Source: Thermoplasmata archaeon (GTDB taxonomy: Archaea; Thermoplasmatota; Thermoplasmata; Halarchaeoplasmatales; Halarchaeoplasmataceae). From it: a stretch of DNA of 14,106 nucleotides. A program made the translations under genes and the position numbers. How positions within the stretch are numbered: position 1 is the stretch's first letter; every line of letters begins with the position of its first letter. The notes under the pieces are model-generated. The model saw nothing but the letters and a program-made list of their open reading frames with translations. It made no database searches and was not told the origin of the DNA. Where the stretch lies: the NCBI GenBank assembly GCA_019594025.1, contig JAFDUB010000037.1, forward strand, positions 1 through 14,106, written 5' to 3'. Shown here piece by piece: positions 1-7,244 of the stretch.

Positions 1-50
1 ATTCCTAGGAGGTTACGAAAACGCCGAACCTAGAAACGTCAACATAATCG
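1..50. repeat. 50-bp exact direct repeat of 1032-1081 (probable chimeric edge)
   Basis: Bases 1-50 are identical to bases 1032-1081, inside the helicase gene. The two copies diverge at the next base (g at 51, a at 1082). At 1032-1081 the sequence is in frame in a conserved helicase region (just after the SAT motif). At 1-50 it has no coding sense and truncates another gene. An assembly-graph overlap or a chimeric read at a contig edge is the simplest explanation; a true genomic duplication is the alternative. Confidence 0.9.
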
Positions 51-208
51 GGTATTCCTTCGAAAAGAACGGATGTACTAATAAAATTACTTAGTAACAG
101 GGTCACAATTATGAATGCTGTTGAAAAGATGAATGTTTTAGGTTTGGTAAAAAAACTGCATCTTGACTTATAATATACGTCCTTATGGTTAATATTATTC
201 AATTCCAT
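5..208 (-). CDS. N-terminal fragment of a small membrane protein, cut by the 50-bp duplicated junction
   Basis: The frame starts at ATG 208 and reads into a short polar N-terminus (MELNNINHKDVYYKSR), then a hydrophobic segment (about residues 26-50, containing FIFSTAFIIVTLLLSNFIS) that looks like one transmembrane helix or an uncleaved signal anchor. A good archaeal TATA box lies at 243-249, about 35 nt upstream. No strong Shine-Dalgarno is visible. The last residues (DYVDVSRFGVFVTS) and the stop at 5-7 come from bases 1-50, which are an exact copy of the helicase gene in antisense. The authentic coding sequence is therefore only 51-208, and the true C-terminus is missing. The family is not recognised. 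It is divergent from the helicase gene. Confidence is moderate that a real gene starts here and low for anything about its function. Confidence 0.4.
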   Translation of the reverse strand: MELNNINHKDVYYKSRCSFFTKPKTFIFSTAFIIVTLLLSNFISTSVLFEGIPDYVDVSRFGVFVTS

Positions 209-242
209 TGTGACCCGGCTACAGTCATACGACTAACGGAGG

Positions 243-256
243 ATATAAACTTTAAG
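243..256 (-). promoter_or_regulatory. TATA box and BRE of the minus-strand membrane protein gene
   Basis: On the minus strand the order is CTTAAAG (250-256, BRE-like purine-rich element) followed by TTTATAT (243-249). With the usual archaeal spacing of about 26 nt, transcription would begin near 220. This leaves a leader of about 11 nt before ATG 208. This is inference from consensus and spacing only. Confidence 0.5.
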
Positions 257-270
257 TCTATTTCTTGTTA

Positions 271-287
271 TTTTTTATTTAATTAAA
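271..287 (+). promoter_or_regulatory. Possible promoter of the Lhr helicase gene
   Basis: An AT-rich tract (TTTTTTATTTAATTAAA) is the best TATA-like candidate for the rightward helicase gene and would give a leader of roughly 50 nt. A second weaker candidate, TAATATTCTA near 326-335, would place the start of transcription close to the ATG. The sequence does not decide between them. The helicase ATG (358) has a GAGG Shine-Dalgarno at 345-348 with 9-nt spacing, which favours a leadered message. Confidence 0.3.
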
Positions 288-357
288 AGAGATGGGAAAT
301 ATTCATTAACCGCTTCTCCGTAGGGTAATATTCTATGTACCGACGAGGAAAGTATAG

Positions 358-3300
358 ATGATAATACGTGCTTCGGAAAGGAAGGAGAAAGACAAGGTTC
401 TGTCGCTAATGGAACCTTTAATTGCTCGATGGTTCGACGAAAAGTTCGATTACCTTACAGAGCCGCAGGGTTTTGCCATACCGCTTATACACGAAAGAGA
501 GAACGTATTAGTTTCATCACCCACCGGTTCAGGTAAAACACTTACCGCCTTTTTATCTATCATAAACGAGCTTTTTAAACTCGATAAGAAAGGAGAATTG
601 GAAGATAGGATATACTGTGTTTACGTATCTCCTTTGAAAGCACTGGCAAACGATATTCATAAGAATCTGGAAAAACCGCTGGATGAGATGCGTGATCTTG
701 CGGAAGAAAACGGTATAAAGGTGCCGGAAATAACCACCGCTATCAGATCCGGCGATACACCCCAATCTGAAAGGAGAAAGATGGTGAAGAAGCCGCCACA
801 TATTTTAATCACAACGCCGGAGTCTCTAGCCCTCGTACTTTCTTCACCTAAATTCAGAGAGAGCTTTGACGGTGTTCAGTACTTCATAATGGACGAAATT
901 CACGACGTATGCTCCTCTAAGCGTGGGTCCTTCCTATCACTTAACGTGGAACGGTTAGAAGAACTTGTCGAAGCCCGTATGACCCGCATCGGGCTCTCGG
1001 CTACCCAGGCACCCATCACGGAGATAGCTAAATTCCTAGGAGGTTACGAAAACGCCGAACCTAGAAACGTCAACATAATCGAGGTTATGACGGAAAAACG
1101 GATGGACTTAGGCGTGCTATCTCCGGTGGAGGACATGACGGTGCTGCCCTATGAGGTGGTAAACGCCAGGATGTACGACCTCTTGAAAGAGATGGTTGAA
1201 GAGCACCGTACCACACTTATATTCACCAACACCCGGAGTGGAGCGGAGAACGTGTCATTCAAGCTGCAGGAGAGGGAGATCAAGGACATCGCAGCCCACC
1301 ACGGCAGCTTAGCCAAAGAAACTCGTATCACGGTAGAGGACGACTTAAAAGAAGGTGAGCTGGATGCGGCGGTATCCTCCACCTCTTTAGAGCTGGGTAT
1401 AGATGTGGGGTATATCGACCTTGTCGTACAGGTGGGTTCACCAAAATCGGTTGCCAAGGGACTACAGCGTGTGGGGAGGGCGGGGCACGGCGTCGGAGAA
1501 ACCTCGAAAGGACGGATGATAGTTTTCGAGAAGGACGACTTAGTGGAATGTGCGGTACTCACAAGGCAAGCCTACGACCACAACATCGACAGGGTCAATA
1601 TACCGCATAACAATTTGGACGTTCTCGCTCAAACGTTGGTAGGAATGAGCATAGAGCAAAGGTGGGATGTGGAAGATGTATTCAAACTCGTTAAAAGGGC
1701 GTACTGTTACAGAAATCTAGAACGTGATGATTTCAACAGTACGTTGGATTATCTGAGCGGGTCCACCTTCAAAAACGTTTACTCCAAGATATGGTATAAC
1801 AAGGAAGAAGGGGTTATAGGAAAAAAGGGTGGTATCCAGATGATATACTACCTAAATGTAGGTACCATCCCTTCGGACTCCAGCTTCAGGGTGTACTCAG
1901 ACAGGGGTGTTCCCCTAGGTAAATTATCAGAAAAATTTGTTGAAAGGCTAACCAACGGAGACGTATTCATCCTCGGAGGTAAGTCCTACGAATTCATACA
2001 TACCAAGGGTACCAGAGTGTTCGTCAAGGATGCGGTTGGAAAGAAACCGACCGTTCCCAGCTGGACCGGAGAGATGCTTCCACGCAGTTTCGATCTCTCC
2101 ATGGCAATAGGCGAATTTAGGCGGGAGTTATACAGCCGAATAGAACACGAGGAAGAAGTGATCCCGTGGCTCATGCAAGATTATCACATCGACCGGGGTT
2201 CGGCCCAAACCATCGTCAGCTACTTCAAAGAACAGGTGGCCTTCGGAAATATTTTGCCCTCCGACCGACGAATCGTTGTGGAGGGATACGTGGATGAAAA
2301 GGGTAGATACAATATGGTATTTCACGCCTGCTTCGGCCGTAGAGTAAACGACGCTTTGTCCCGTGCCTACGCCTATACCATATCACGTAAGTATCACTGC
2401 AGCACCCGAGTCTCTGTCACCGACGACTGCTTTATGGTAACCACGAAGAAGAAGGTTGTGTTAGATGATTTGAAGGAACTTGTTAGAAAGGACAACATCG
2501 AAGATATACTCAAGAGAGGAGTGCGGAACACGGAACTTTTCAAACAGAGGTTCAGACACTGTGCAGGCAGGGCTTTCATGGTGCTCCGCAACTACAAGGG
2601 TAAAGATATCTCCGTGGCAAAACAAAAGCGCCGGGCGGATAAAATCCTGGAAACCCTTCACGAATATGAAGAATTCCCAATAACCAAGGAAACGTACAAC
2701 GAAATACTTCACCAGGTACTGGATCTGAAAAATGCGCGGGAAGTACTCGGTCAGTTAGAGGACGGGTCCATGGAGATGGTTGTTTCACCGTATTCCGACA
2801 TACCGTCGCCCTTTGCCCACACCGTGGTCATGATAGGTATATCCGACGTCGTCATGATGGACGACCGAAGCAGTCTGTTAAGGCAGTTCCACCAGAAGGT
2901 ACTTGAAAAGGTAATACCCAAAGAGGAGATAGAAAGCTTCCAGTTTGAAAGGGAAACCGTCGACGACCATTTCTTCTCCAAAAGACCTTCTTTCGACGAT
3001 AAAGAAGGGCTGCTGGAGGTGATTAGAGAATTGGGGCCGATACATGTATTCAACGAGAGAGGAAAGAATGTTTATCTTTATACTGAACGTACCCATGAAG
3101 AGGTGGGCAGATGGGCCAAGGAGTTATTGATAGATGAAGAGATACAATCTATCTGGATGGGAGACACTCACAGGTGGGTGAGTTCGGATAGGATTAAGGA
3201 TTACCTTCCTTGCATGGATCAGGGTGAGCCACCTTATGGTGCGGCCCCTGTTATGAACGCTTTAAAGGACGAGTATAAAAGTTCTAGAGAAGTATATCAT

Positions 3301-5748
3301 GAAACCGAGCTTAAACTACGGGATGTTTCCAATATATTGAGAGACCTGGAGAGAAGAAGGTTGGTTAACCGTAGGGATATGGACGAGGAGGGAAACTTCA
3401 GGTACGGCCTGCTGCCCATGCTGGATATAGACATGCAAAAGGTGGAAAACTACATATTGGATTTCTTGGAGTATGACGCACCCCGGGAGATGGAAGAGAT
3501 CGCCTTCGCCTTGGCCGTACCTGAAGACCGGGTGATGATAGCCCTTAACAATCTGGTTGAAGCCGGTAGGTTGGTTTCAGGTAAACTTGTCATCGGCGAA
3601 GGGACCCAATACATGCTCTACGAGGACTATCACGACCTGAAATTTCCGGGAAAGGAGCATGTGTCGGAAGAGAAAATACTGTCGTATCGGGCCGAAAAAA
3701 TGTTCCATCAGTTCGATTCAATTAGGGAGTACTTCCAGTTCTTTGTTGAAGCCAGCAGTCCATATGAAGTACATATGCGTGTAAAAGATTTCGATATGGA
3801 TTCTTGGAAAAAGATGCGGAACAGAGAAGAGATTATAGAAGGACGGTTCCTTAGAGGACGTGTTAGATACGTTCTCAAAGAGGACCTACCCATGCTGGTC
3901 GGTGCATATCGTACAGAAGAACTAGGTCAAGAAGAACAAGAAGTTCTGGAGATGATTAAAGAGGGAAAGGGGAATTCACTCAGAGAATTGAAAAAATTAT
4001 CTGATCTAAACGCCTCAAGGGTTAAAGAGGTGGTTAAAAAGCTTGATTCAAACCTTCACGTTATCCGTGAGTTCACCGGCGAGGAGGGGTGGTCCACCCG
4101 TAACGTTTACCGGTATGTAGATGTAAATCCTTTATCTCAAATTGAAGCACGTGAAAGGTTGTTAAAACGGTTACTACGAGCTCATGGACCTACCGCCATA
4201 TCGGAACTACGGTACATGACTAGCTTCTTTAGAAGGGAGGTAGAATCCGTACTATCATCGATGGTGAGGAACGGCGAAGCAGTGCGAGTACGTGTAGGCC
4301 CCTCCAAAAGAGAGCTCTATTTGTGCCCGAACGAATTAAAATCGTTGAAAGGGGCGGATCCTGGGGAATTGGAAAGATTGAGAATTCTCACCAAGAACGA
4401 CCATTACGCCGGACCGTTGTGGGCGGAGATCTACGCCAGATACGGTGACGATTGGATATACCCGGTCATCAAGGGTGGAAAGGTTATCGGTGGCTTGGAG
4501 ATCTGGGAGATGAGCGGTTGTGTTGAACTGAGGCACATAGACTTGGAGGATGAATCACTGCTTGGTGAATTACTTCAAGAAGTCGACGGGATGATGGAAT
4601 ATTACGAACTTCGTGGTTTTGATGTGCTGAGAGTTCGTTATTTTAACAGTACCGAGGTTACCGAGCTTGAACAAGAACAGCTTGATACCTTTTTAGAGAA
4701 CGATTATAGGATGATCCAGGGAATGCTGGTAAAGGGGAACGTTATTCCAGATGTATTCGAGGAAGATGAGCTTCGGTCGTACTTGATATACAAACAGCAT
4801 CTTGCGGGAAATCCTTTAGATGGGGCTATGGAGACGCTGAGAGAATTGAGAGGGGCCCGGTCGAATAAAGAGATTACCGAAAGGATATCCGGTCGTTCTA
4901 ATATTAAATGGATGCACCGTAGGGGCGAGCTGGTCCAAGGAAAGATGATTCCACCATACCTAATTTACTGTACTTTGGAAGACGCTTCGGTTTATCGAGC
5001 TGCAAAGTCAATCGAATTGGACCATGTGATGGAAGAAGTATTAGAGATAATAGAAAACGAAGGACCGGTTTCTAAAAGACATGTGACAGTAAGGTCACCC
5101 TACGCTAAAGACCGGACTAAAGCGGCACTAGATGTAATGTATGAAGGATCAGTCGTCGCAAAGAATCATGAAGGACATTACGTGTGTATTCCCGATATCA
5201 ATATGGACCAAAAAAAGGCGCTCGGTAAAGTGATATTATGGTGCATGCAGTCCTTCGGCTACTTTACCGCCGAACGTCTGTCTGATTACATCGGTTCTGA
5301 GATAAGTATGAGTGAGATAAGAAACGGTTTATCGGATCTGGTGAAGGAAGGTTACCTTGTGAAAGGTTTCTTGAAAAAGGGAAACGAATCCATCCACTGG
5401 ATGTTGTCGGATGGTGTGGACAAAGTTGGAAATCTTAAGGTAGGAAATAACTTCGTGATCAGCTCCAAGGACCGATTGAATATCTATTTGAGAAACGTAA
5501 TCAAGGAACGTTTTAACTTGAGCTCCTGTTACGTTGTATTCCACGGTATTGAGATGGTGGCGGCTTTCAAAGGAAAGATAAGTTCTGGTATACTGAGTAT
5601 TAAAGAATTTGAGGGAGATAAAAAATACCTCAGAACCGTTAAAAACTGGGCTTGCGATCATAACCTTATATACAAAGAGAAAAAGAAAAGAAAAAGGGTT
5701 TCGGATTACGAAGTAAGAAAGTGGTACGAACGTACCAGGGGCCTATAG
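358..5748 (+). CDS. lhr: Giant Lhr-family superfamily 2 helicase with extended C-terminal domain
   Basis: ATP-dependent nucleic-acid helicase of the Lhr family; characterised relatives translocate 3' to 5' on single-stranded DNA and are linked to DNA repair. Visible motifs: Q motif glutamine at about residue 37, Walker A SPTGSGKT (54-61), motif Ia SPLKALAND (about 93-100), DEIH box (179-182), SAT (214-216), LIFTNTRSGAE (about 287), STSLELGIDVG (about 341-351) and QRVGRAGH (370-377). The region to about 900 matches the Lhr core (two RecA domains, winged helix, domain 4). Beyond it come several winged-helix-like segments (about 965-1090, 1192-1323). A beta-rich segment follows at about 1338-1396 (YPVIKGGKVIGG) that resembles the barrel of AlkZ/YcaQ DNA glycosylase-like domains in bacterial long Lhr. 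Two more winged-helix-like segments lie at about 1557-1683. Length is 1796 aa, against about 1540 in E. coli and about 900 for typical archaeal Lhr. ATG 358 has a GAGG Shine-Dalgarno at 345-348. The family call is very secure; subdomain limits are by eye. Confidence 0.95.
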   Translation: MIIRASERKEKDKVLSLMEPLIARWFDEKFDYLTEPQGFAIPLIHERENVLVSSPTGSGKTLTAFLSIINELFKLDKKGELEDRIYCVYVSPLKALANDIHKNLEKPLDEMRDLAEENGIKVPEITTAIRSGDTPQSERRKMVKKPPHILITTPESLALVLSSPKFRESFDGVQYFIMDEIHDVCSSKRGSFLSLNVERLEELVEARMTRIGLSATQAPITEIAKFLGGYENAEPRNVNIIEVMTEKRMDLGVLSPVEDMTVLPYEVVNARMYDLLKEMVEEHRTTLIFTNTRSGAENVSFKLQEREIKDIAAHHGSLAKETRITVEDDLKEGELDAAVSSTSLELGIDVGYIDLVVQVGSPKSVAKGLQRVGRAGHGVGETSKGRMIVFEKDDLVECAVLTRQAYDHNIDRVNIPHNNLDVLAQTLVGMSIEQRWDVEDVFKLVKRAYCYRNLERDDFNSTLDYLSGSTFKNVYSKIWYNKEEGVIGKKGGIQMIYYLNVGTIPSDSSFRVYSDRGVPLGKLSEKFVERLTNGDVFILGGKSYEFIHTKGTRVFVKDAVGKKPTVPSWTGEMLPRSFDLSMAIGEFRRELYSRIEHEEEVIPWLMQDYHIDRGSAQTIVSYFKEQVAFGNILPSDRRIVVEGYVDEKGRYNMVFHACFGRRVNDALSRAYAYTISRKYHCSTRVSVTDDCFMVTTKKKVVLDDLKELVRKDNIEDILKRGVRNTELFKQRFRHCAGRAFMVLRNYKGKDISVAKQKRRADKILETLHEYEEFPITKETYNEILHQVLDLKNAREVLGQLEDGSMEMVVSPYSDIPSPFAHTVVMIGISDVVMMDDRSSLLRQFHQKVLEKVIPKEEIESFQFERETVDDHFFSKRPSFDDKEGLLEVIRELGPIHVFNERGKNVYLYTERTHEEVGRWAKELLIDEEIQSIWMGDTHRWVSSDRIKDYLPCMDQGEPPYGAAPVMNALKDEYKSSREVYHETELKLRDVSNILRDLERRRLVNRRDMDEEGNFRYGLLPMLDIDMQKVENYILDFLEYDAPREMEEIAFALAVPEDRVMIALNNLVEAGRLVSGKLVIGEGTQYMLYEDYHDLKFPGKEHVSEEKILSYRAEKMFHQFDSIREYFQFFVEASSPYEVHMRVKDFDMDSWKKMRNREEIIEGRFLRGRVRYVLKEDLPMLVGAYRTEELGQEEQEVLEMIKEGKGNSLRELKKLSDLNASRVKEVVKKLDSNLHVIREFTGEEGWSTRNVYRYVDVNPLSQIEARERLLKRLLRAHGPTAISELRYMTSFFRREVESVLSSMVRNGEAVRVRVGPSKRELYLCPNELKSLKGADPGELERLRILTKNDHYAGPLWAEIYARYGDDWIYPVIKGGKVIGGLEIWEMSGCVELRHIDLEDESLLGELLQEVDGMMEYYELRGFDVLRVRYFNSTEVTELEQEQLDTFLENDYRMIQGMLVKGNVIPDVFEEDELRSYLIYKQHLAGNPLDGAMETLRELRGARSNKEITERISGRSNIKWMHRRGELVQGKMIPPYLIYCTLEDASVYRAAKSIELDHVMEEVLEIIENEGPVSKRHVTVRSPYAKDRTKAALDVMYEGSVVAKNHEGHYVCIPDINMDQKKALGKVILWCMQSFGYFTAERLSDYIGSEISMSEIRNGLSDLVKEGYLVKGFLKKGNESIHWMLSDGVDKVGNLKVGNNFVISSKDRLNIYLRNVIKERFNLSSCYVVFHGIEMVAAFKGKISSGILSIKEFEGDKKYLRTVKNWACDHNLIYKEKKKRKRVSDYEVRKWYERTRGL
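5722..5737. terminator. Candidate bidirectional hairpin terminator of the converging lhr and bactofilin genes
   Basis: TGGTACGAACGTACCA is a perfect inverted repeat: 6-bp stem with loop GAAC, or 7-bp arms around AA. It sits inside the last codons of the helicase gene and 5 nt past the stop of the opposing gene. A T-rich run follows on each strand: ATTTTCCTTCTT at 5749-5760 for the plus strand, and CTTTCTTACTT on the minus strand (complement of 5711-5721). The symmetry suits termination from both directions, but its use is not shown. Confidence 0.45.
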
Positions 5749-6618
5749 ATTTTCCTTCTTATCCACACTGGCTGATTCGTGCACTTTTACGTTCTTTCCA
5801 CGCACGGTACCTACTTTACAGCCCGGACCGATCTTGACTTCGTCGCCTTCTACCGTTTTCGCCCGAGTATTTTCCAGATAGATTTTGTCTCCGGTTATCG
5901 TTTCGACGGTAAGCGTACCCTTTTTGAACATTGAAAATAAACCGCTTCCTGCGCCACTTTCAACCAGCACATCGCCGCCTTTGATGTGTTTAATATTGCA
6001 ATCTCCACCGGGCTTAAGCATTATCTCATGGGCTTTTAACGTACCTTCGATCTTGAATGCTCCCGTTGCGGTAAACGTTTTGGCGTTCACATCACTCTCG
6101 ATTTTCAGTGCTCCTGAAGAGGAGAATTCATCCACTTCGACGGGGGCTTCGAACTTGGATGAGCCCATTGACTTGATTTGTTTTGCTTTAACCTTTCCTT
6201 CAAATTTGCTTGCTCCGGAAAGAGACATGTTTTTTGCTTCGGTAGTACCTTCGACCTTAAAACTGCCGCTGGAGCTCAGTTCACCTATATGTGCGTCACC
6301 TTCGACCTTTGTTGCACCGGATATTTTTGCTTCGTCGGCCTTAAGATACCCTTCTATTCTTGAAGCCCCGGATGAACTGAAGTACCCACAGTTCACATCG
6401 GATGATTTGGATGCACCGGACAAAGATACTCTTTTCGTCTTCCCTCCCACATCCACCGGTATCTCTTCGGACTCCATCTCATCTTCTTCATCATCGAATT
6501 CCTCTTGACTCATCTTTTCCTGTTTTTCGTACCGTGCCTTGATTTTCTTGTAAGTATCTTCTGATATCTCACCGTTAGCGAGCCTTTTTTCGAGTTTTCT
6601 TAGGATTTCTTCTTCCAT
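5743..6618 (-). CDS. Bactofilin-like polymer-forming cytoskeletal protein with N-terminal SHOCT-like motif
   Basis: Residues about 5-32 form a SHOCT-like helical motif (KRLANGEISEDTYKKIKARY). An acidic linker (39-53) follows. Residues 67-201 contain eight consecutive repeats beginning SGAS/SGAT/SGSF/MGSS/TGAF; seven are exactly 17 residues long, with the pattern SGAxKxEGxxxAxxxxx. This is the signature of the right-handed beta-solenoid of bactofilin/DUF583 proteins, which polymerise without nucleotide into filaments or scaffolds, often at membranes. The C-terminal part (TVEGDEVKIGPGCKVGTVRG) is also typical. No membrane helix or signal peptide is visible, so it is probably cytoplasmic. ATG 6618 is supported by GAGGTG at 6627-6632, 8 nt upstream. 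It converges on lhr with a 6-bp overlap and diverges from the ArsR-like gene. The family is confident; the cellular role in archaea is unknown. Confidence 0.88.
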   Translation of the reverse strand: MEEEILRKLEKRLANGEISEDTYKKIKARYEKQEKMSQEEFDDEEDEMESEEIPVDVGGKTKRVSLSGASKSSDVNCGYFSSSGASRIEGYLKADEAKISGATKVEGDAHIGELSSSGSFKVEGTTEAKNMSLSGASKFEGKVKAKQIKSMGSSKFEAPVEVDEFSSSGALKIESDVNAKTFTATGAFKIEGTLKAHEIMLKPGGDCNIKHIKGGDVLVESGAGSGLFSMFKKGTLTVETITGDKIYLENTRAKTVEGDEVKIGPGCKVGTVRGKNVKVHESASVDKKENL

Positions 6619-6626
6619 TTTTTATA

Positions 6627-6632
6627 CACCTC
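6627..6632 (-). promoter_or_regulatory. Shine-Dalgarno of the bactofilin gene
   Basis: The minus strand reads GAGGTG followed by an 8-nt spacer and ATG at 6618. This fixes the start codon and shows a leadered transcript, unlike the neighbouring regulator gene. Confidence 0.7.
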
Positions 6633-6668
6633 TATTTTTGTTCTTGATGTAGATAAAGCATGCCTAGT

Positions 6669-6676
6669 ATTTATAT
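6669..6676 (-). promoter_or_regulatory. TATA box of the bactofilin gene
   Basis: The minus strand reads ATATAAAT, centred about 54 nt from the ATG. Transcription would begin near 6646, giving a leader of about 28 nt that contains the GAGGTG site. Assigned from consensus and spacing. Confidence 0.5.
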
Positions 6677-6723
6677 GTGTTTTGAAGATAATATTGGATA
6701 AATGCAAATAGAGAGTAGATAAC

Positions 6724-6741
6724 TTCAACTCTAAGGTTGAA
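6724..6741. promoter_or_regulatory. Palindromic operator candidate TTCAAC-N6-GTTGAA
   Basis: This is a perfect inverted repeat with 6-bp arms and a 6-nt spacer, in the 158-bp region between the divergent bactofilin and ArsR-like genes. It ends inside the purine-rich BRE region (6739-6745) just ahead of the regulator's TATA box. A dimeric winged-helix protein bound here would be expected to block its own promoter, and it could also affect the bactofilin promoter about 50 bp away. Binding is inferred from position and symmetry. Confidence 0.45.
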
Positions 6742-6745
6742 AAAG

Positions 6746-6754
6746 TTGATATAT
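6746..6754 (+). promoter_or_regulatory. TATA box of the ArsR-like gene (leaderless start)
   Basis: TTGATATAT is preceded by the BRE-like GAAAAAG (6739-6745). Its centre is 27 nt before ATG 6777, so transcription should start at or within a base or two of the start codon. No Shine-Dalgarno is present, which agrees with a leaderless message. Confidence 0.55.
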
Positions 6755-6776
6755 CGGACAGTAGATTACCCTCAAG

Positions 6777-7211
6777 ATGAAAAAGTTCACCGAAGACGTG
6801 CTCAGTTTATTCTCGTCTCCCACTAGATGTATGATTATAGACCTAATGGGTAAAGGATACGACCATCCTGAGGACCTGGCAAAAAAGCTGGATATGACCA
6901 GACAAGGTGTGGATAAACATCTCCTGGAACTTCACGATTGGGGACTGGTTGAACGTAATGCGATTTTTCCTCCAGACGGACGGCCTAAGATCATCTACGA
7001 GTTGACCAAGCAGTGCCGTCAGCTTACCAATACACTGGATAAGATAGGGGATCGATACAAGGAAACCATGATATCAAGGGCGGAGGTCCAGCTCGAGAAT
7101 CTAGATATGAAACTTGCAGAGGGAGAGTTGGCGGAGGAAATCTACGAAAAGAAGGTAGCCGAGGTAAAAAAACGCTGGAAGTACGACCTCTTAAAGAACG
7201 AAAAAGATTAA
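6777..7211 (+). CDS. ArsR-like winged-helix transcriptional regulator with C-terminal SHOCT-like tail
   Basis: 144 aa. Residues 1-75 form a winged helix: helix FTEDVLSLFSSPTRCMIIDLM, then DLAKKLDMTRQGVDKHLLEL (33-52; the recognition helix begins near residue 41), then a wing around ERNAIFPPDGRPKIIYEL (59-76). This layout matches archaeal ArsR/HTH_20-type regulators. No metal-binding cysteine pair typical of ArsR/SmtB sensors is visible. Residues 80-107 are probably a helical dimer or linker region. Residues about 106-133 (LDMKLAEGELAEEIYEKK) align without gaps to the SHOCT-like N-terminus of the divergent bactofilin: both have L..L...LA.GE..E..Y.K. The gene appears leaderless and probably autoregulated through the palindrome just upstream. 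tRNA-Thr begins 33 nt after its stop. Regulator identity is secure; its ligand and targets are unknown. Confidence 0.85.
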   Translation: MKKFTEDVLSLFSSPTRCMIIDLMGKGYDHPEDLAKKLDMTRQGVDKHLLELHDWGLVERNAIFPPDGRPKIIYELTKQCRQLTNTLDKIGDRYKETMISRAEVQLENLDMKLAEGELAEEIYEKKVAEVKKRWKYDLLKNEKD

Positions 7212-7216
7212 TAGGG

Positions 7217-7230
7217 AGTCTCGATAGACT
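7217..7230. other. Small hairpin between the regulator and the tRNA
   Basis: AGTCT-CGAT-AGACT is a perfect 5-bp stem with a 4-nt loop in the 33-nt gap. No T-run follows, so it is not a convincing terminator. It may be chance or a processing structure of a joint regulator-tRNA transcript, since no clear separate TATA box precedes the tRNA. Confidence 0.25.
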
Positions 7231-7244
7231 AGGATTAACTTACA

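Noticed and set aside
1149..1562. Minus-strand frame of 137 aa inside the helicase gene
   Set aside because: It lies opposite the most conserved helicase motifs (V and VI), is Ser/Thr/Pro-rich and has no promoter or ribosome-binding site.
5885..6508. Long plus-strand open frame (207 aa) opposite the bactofilin gene
   Set aside because: It is Ser/Pro-rich low-complexity sequence generated by the antisense of the 17-residue repeats. It lacks a start signal, and the minus-strand frame has a clear family signature and Shine-Dalgarno.
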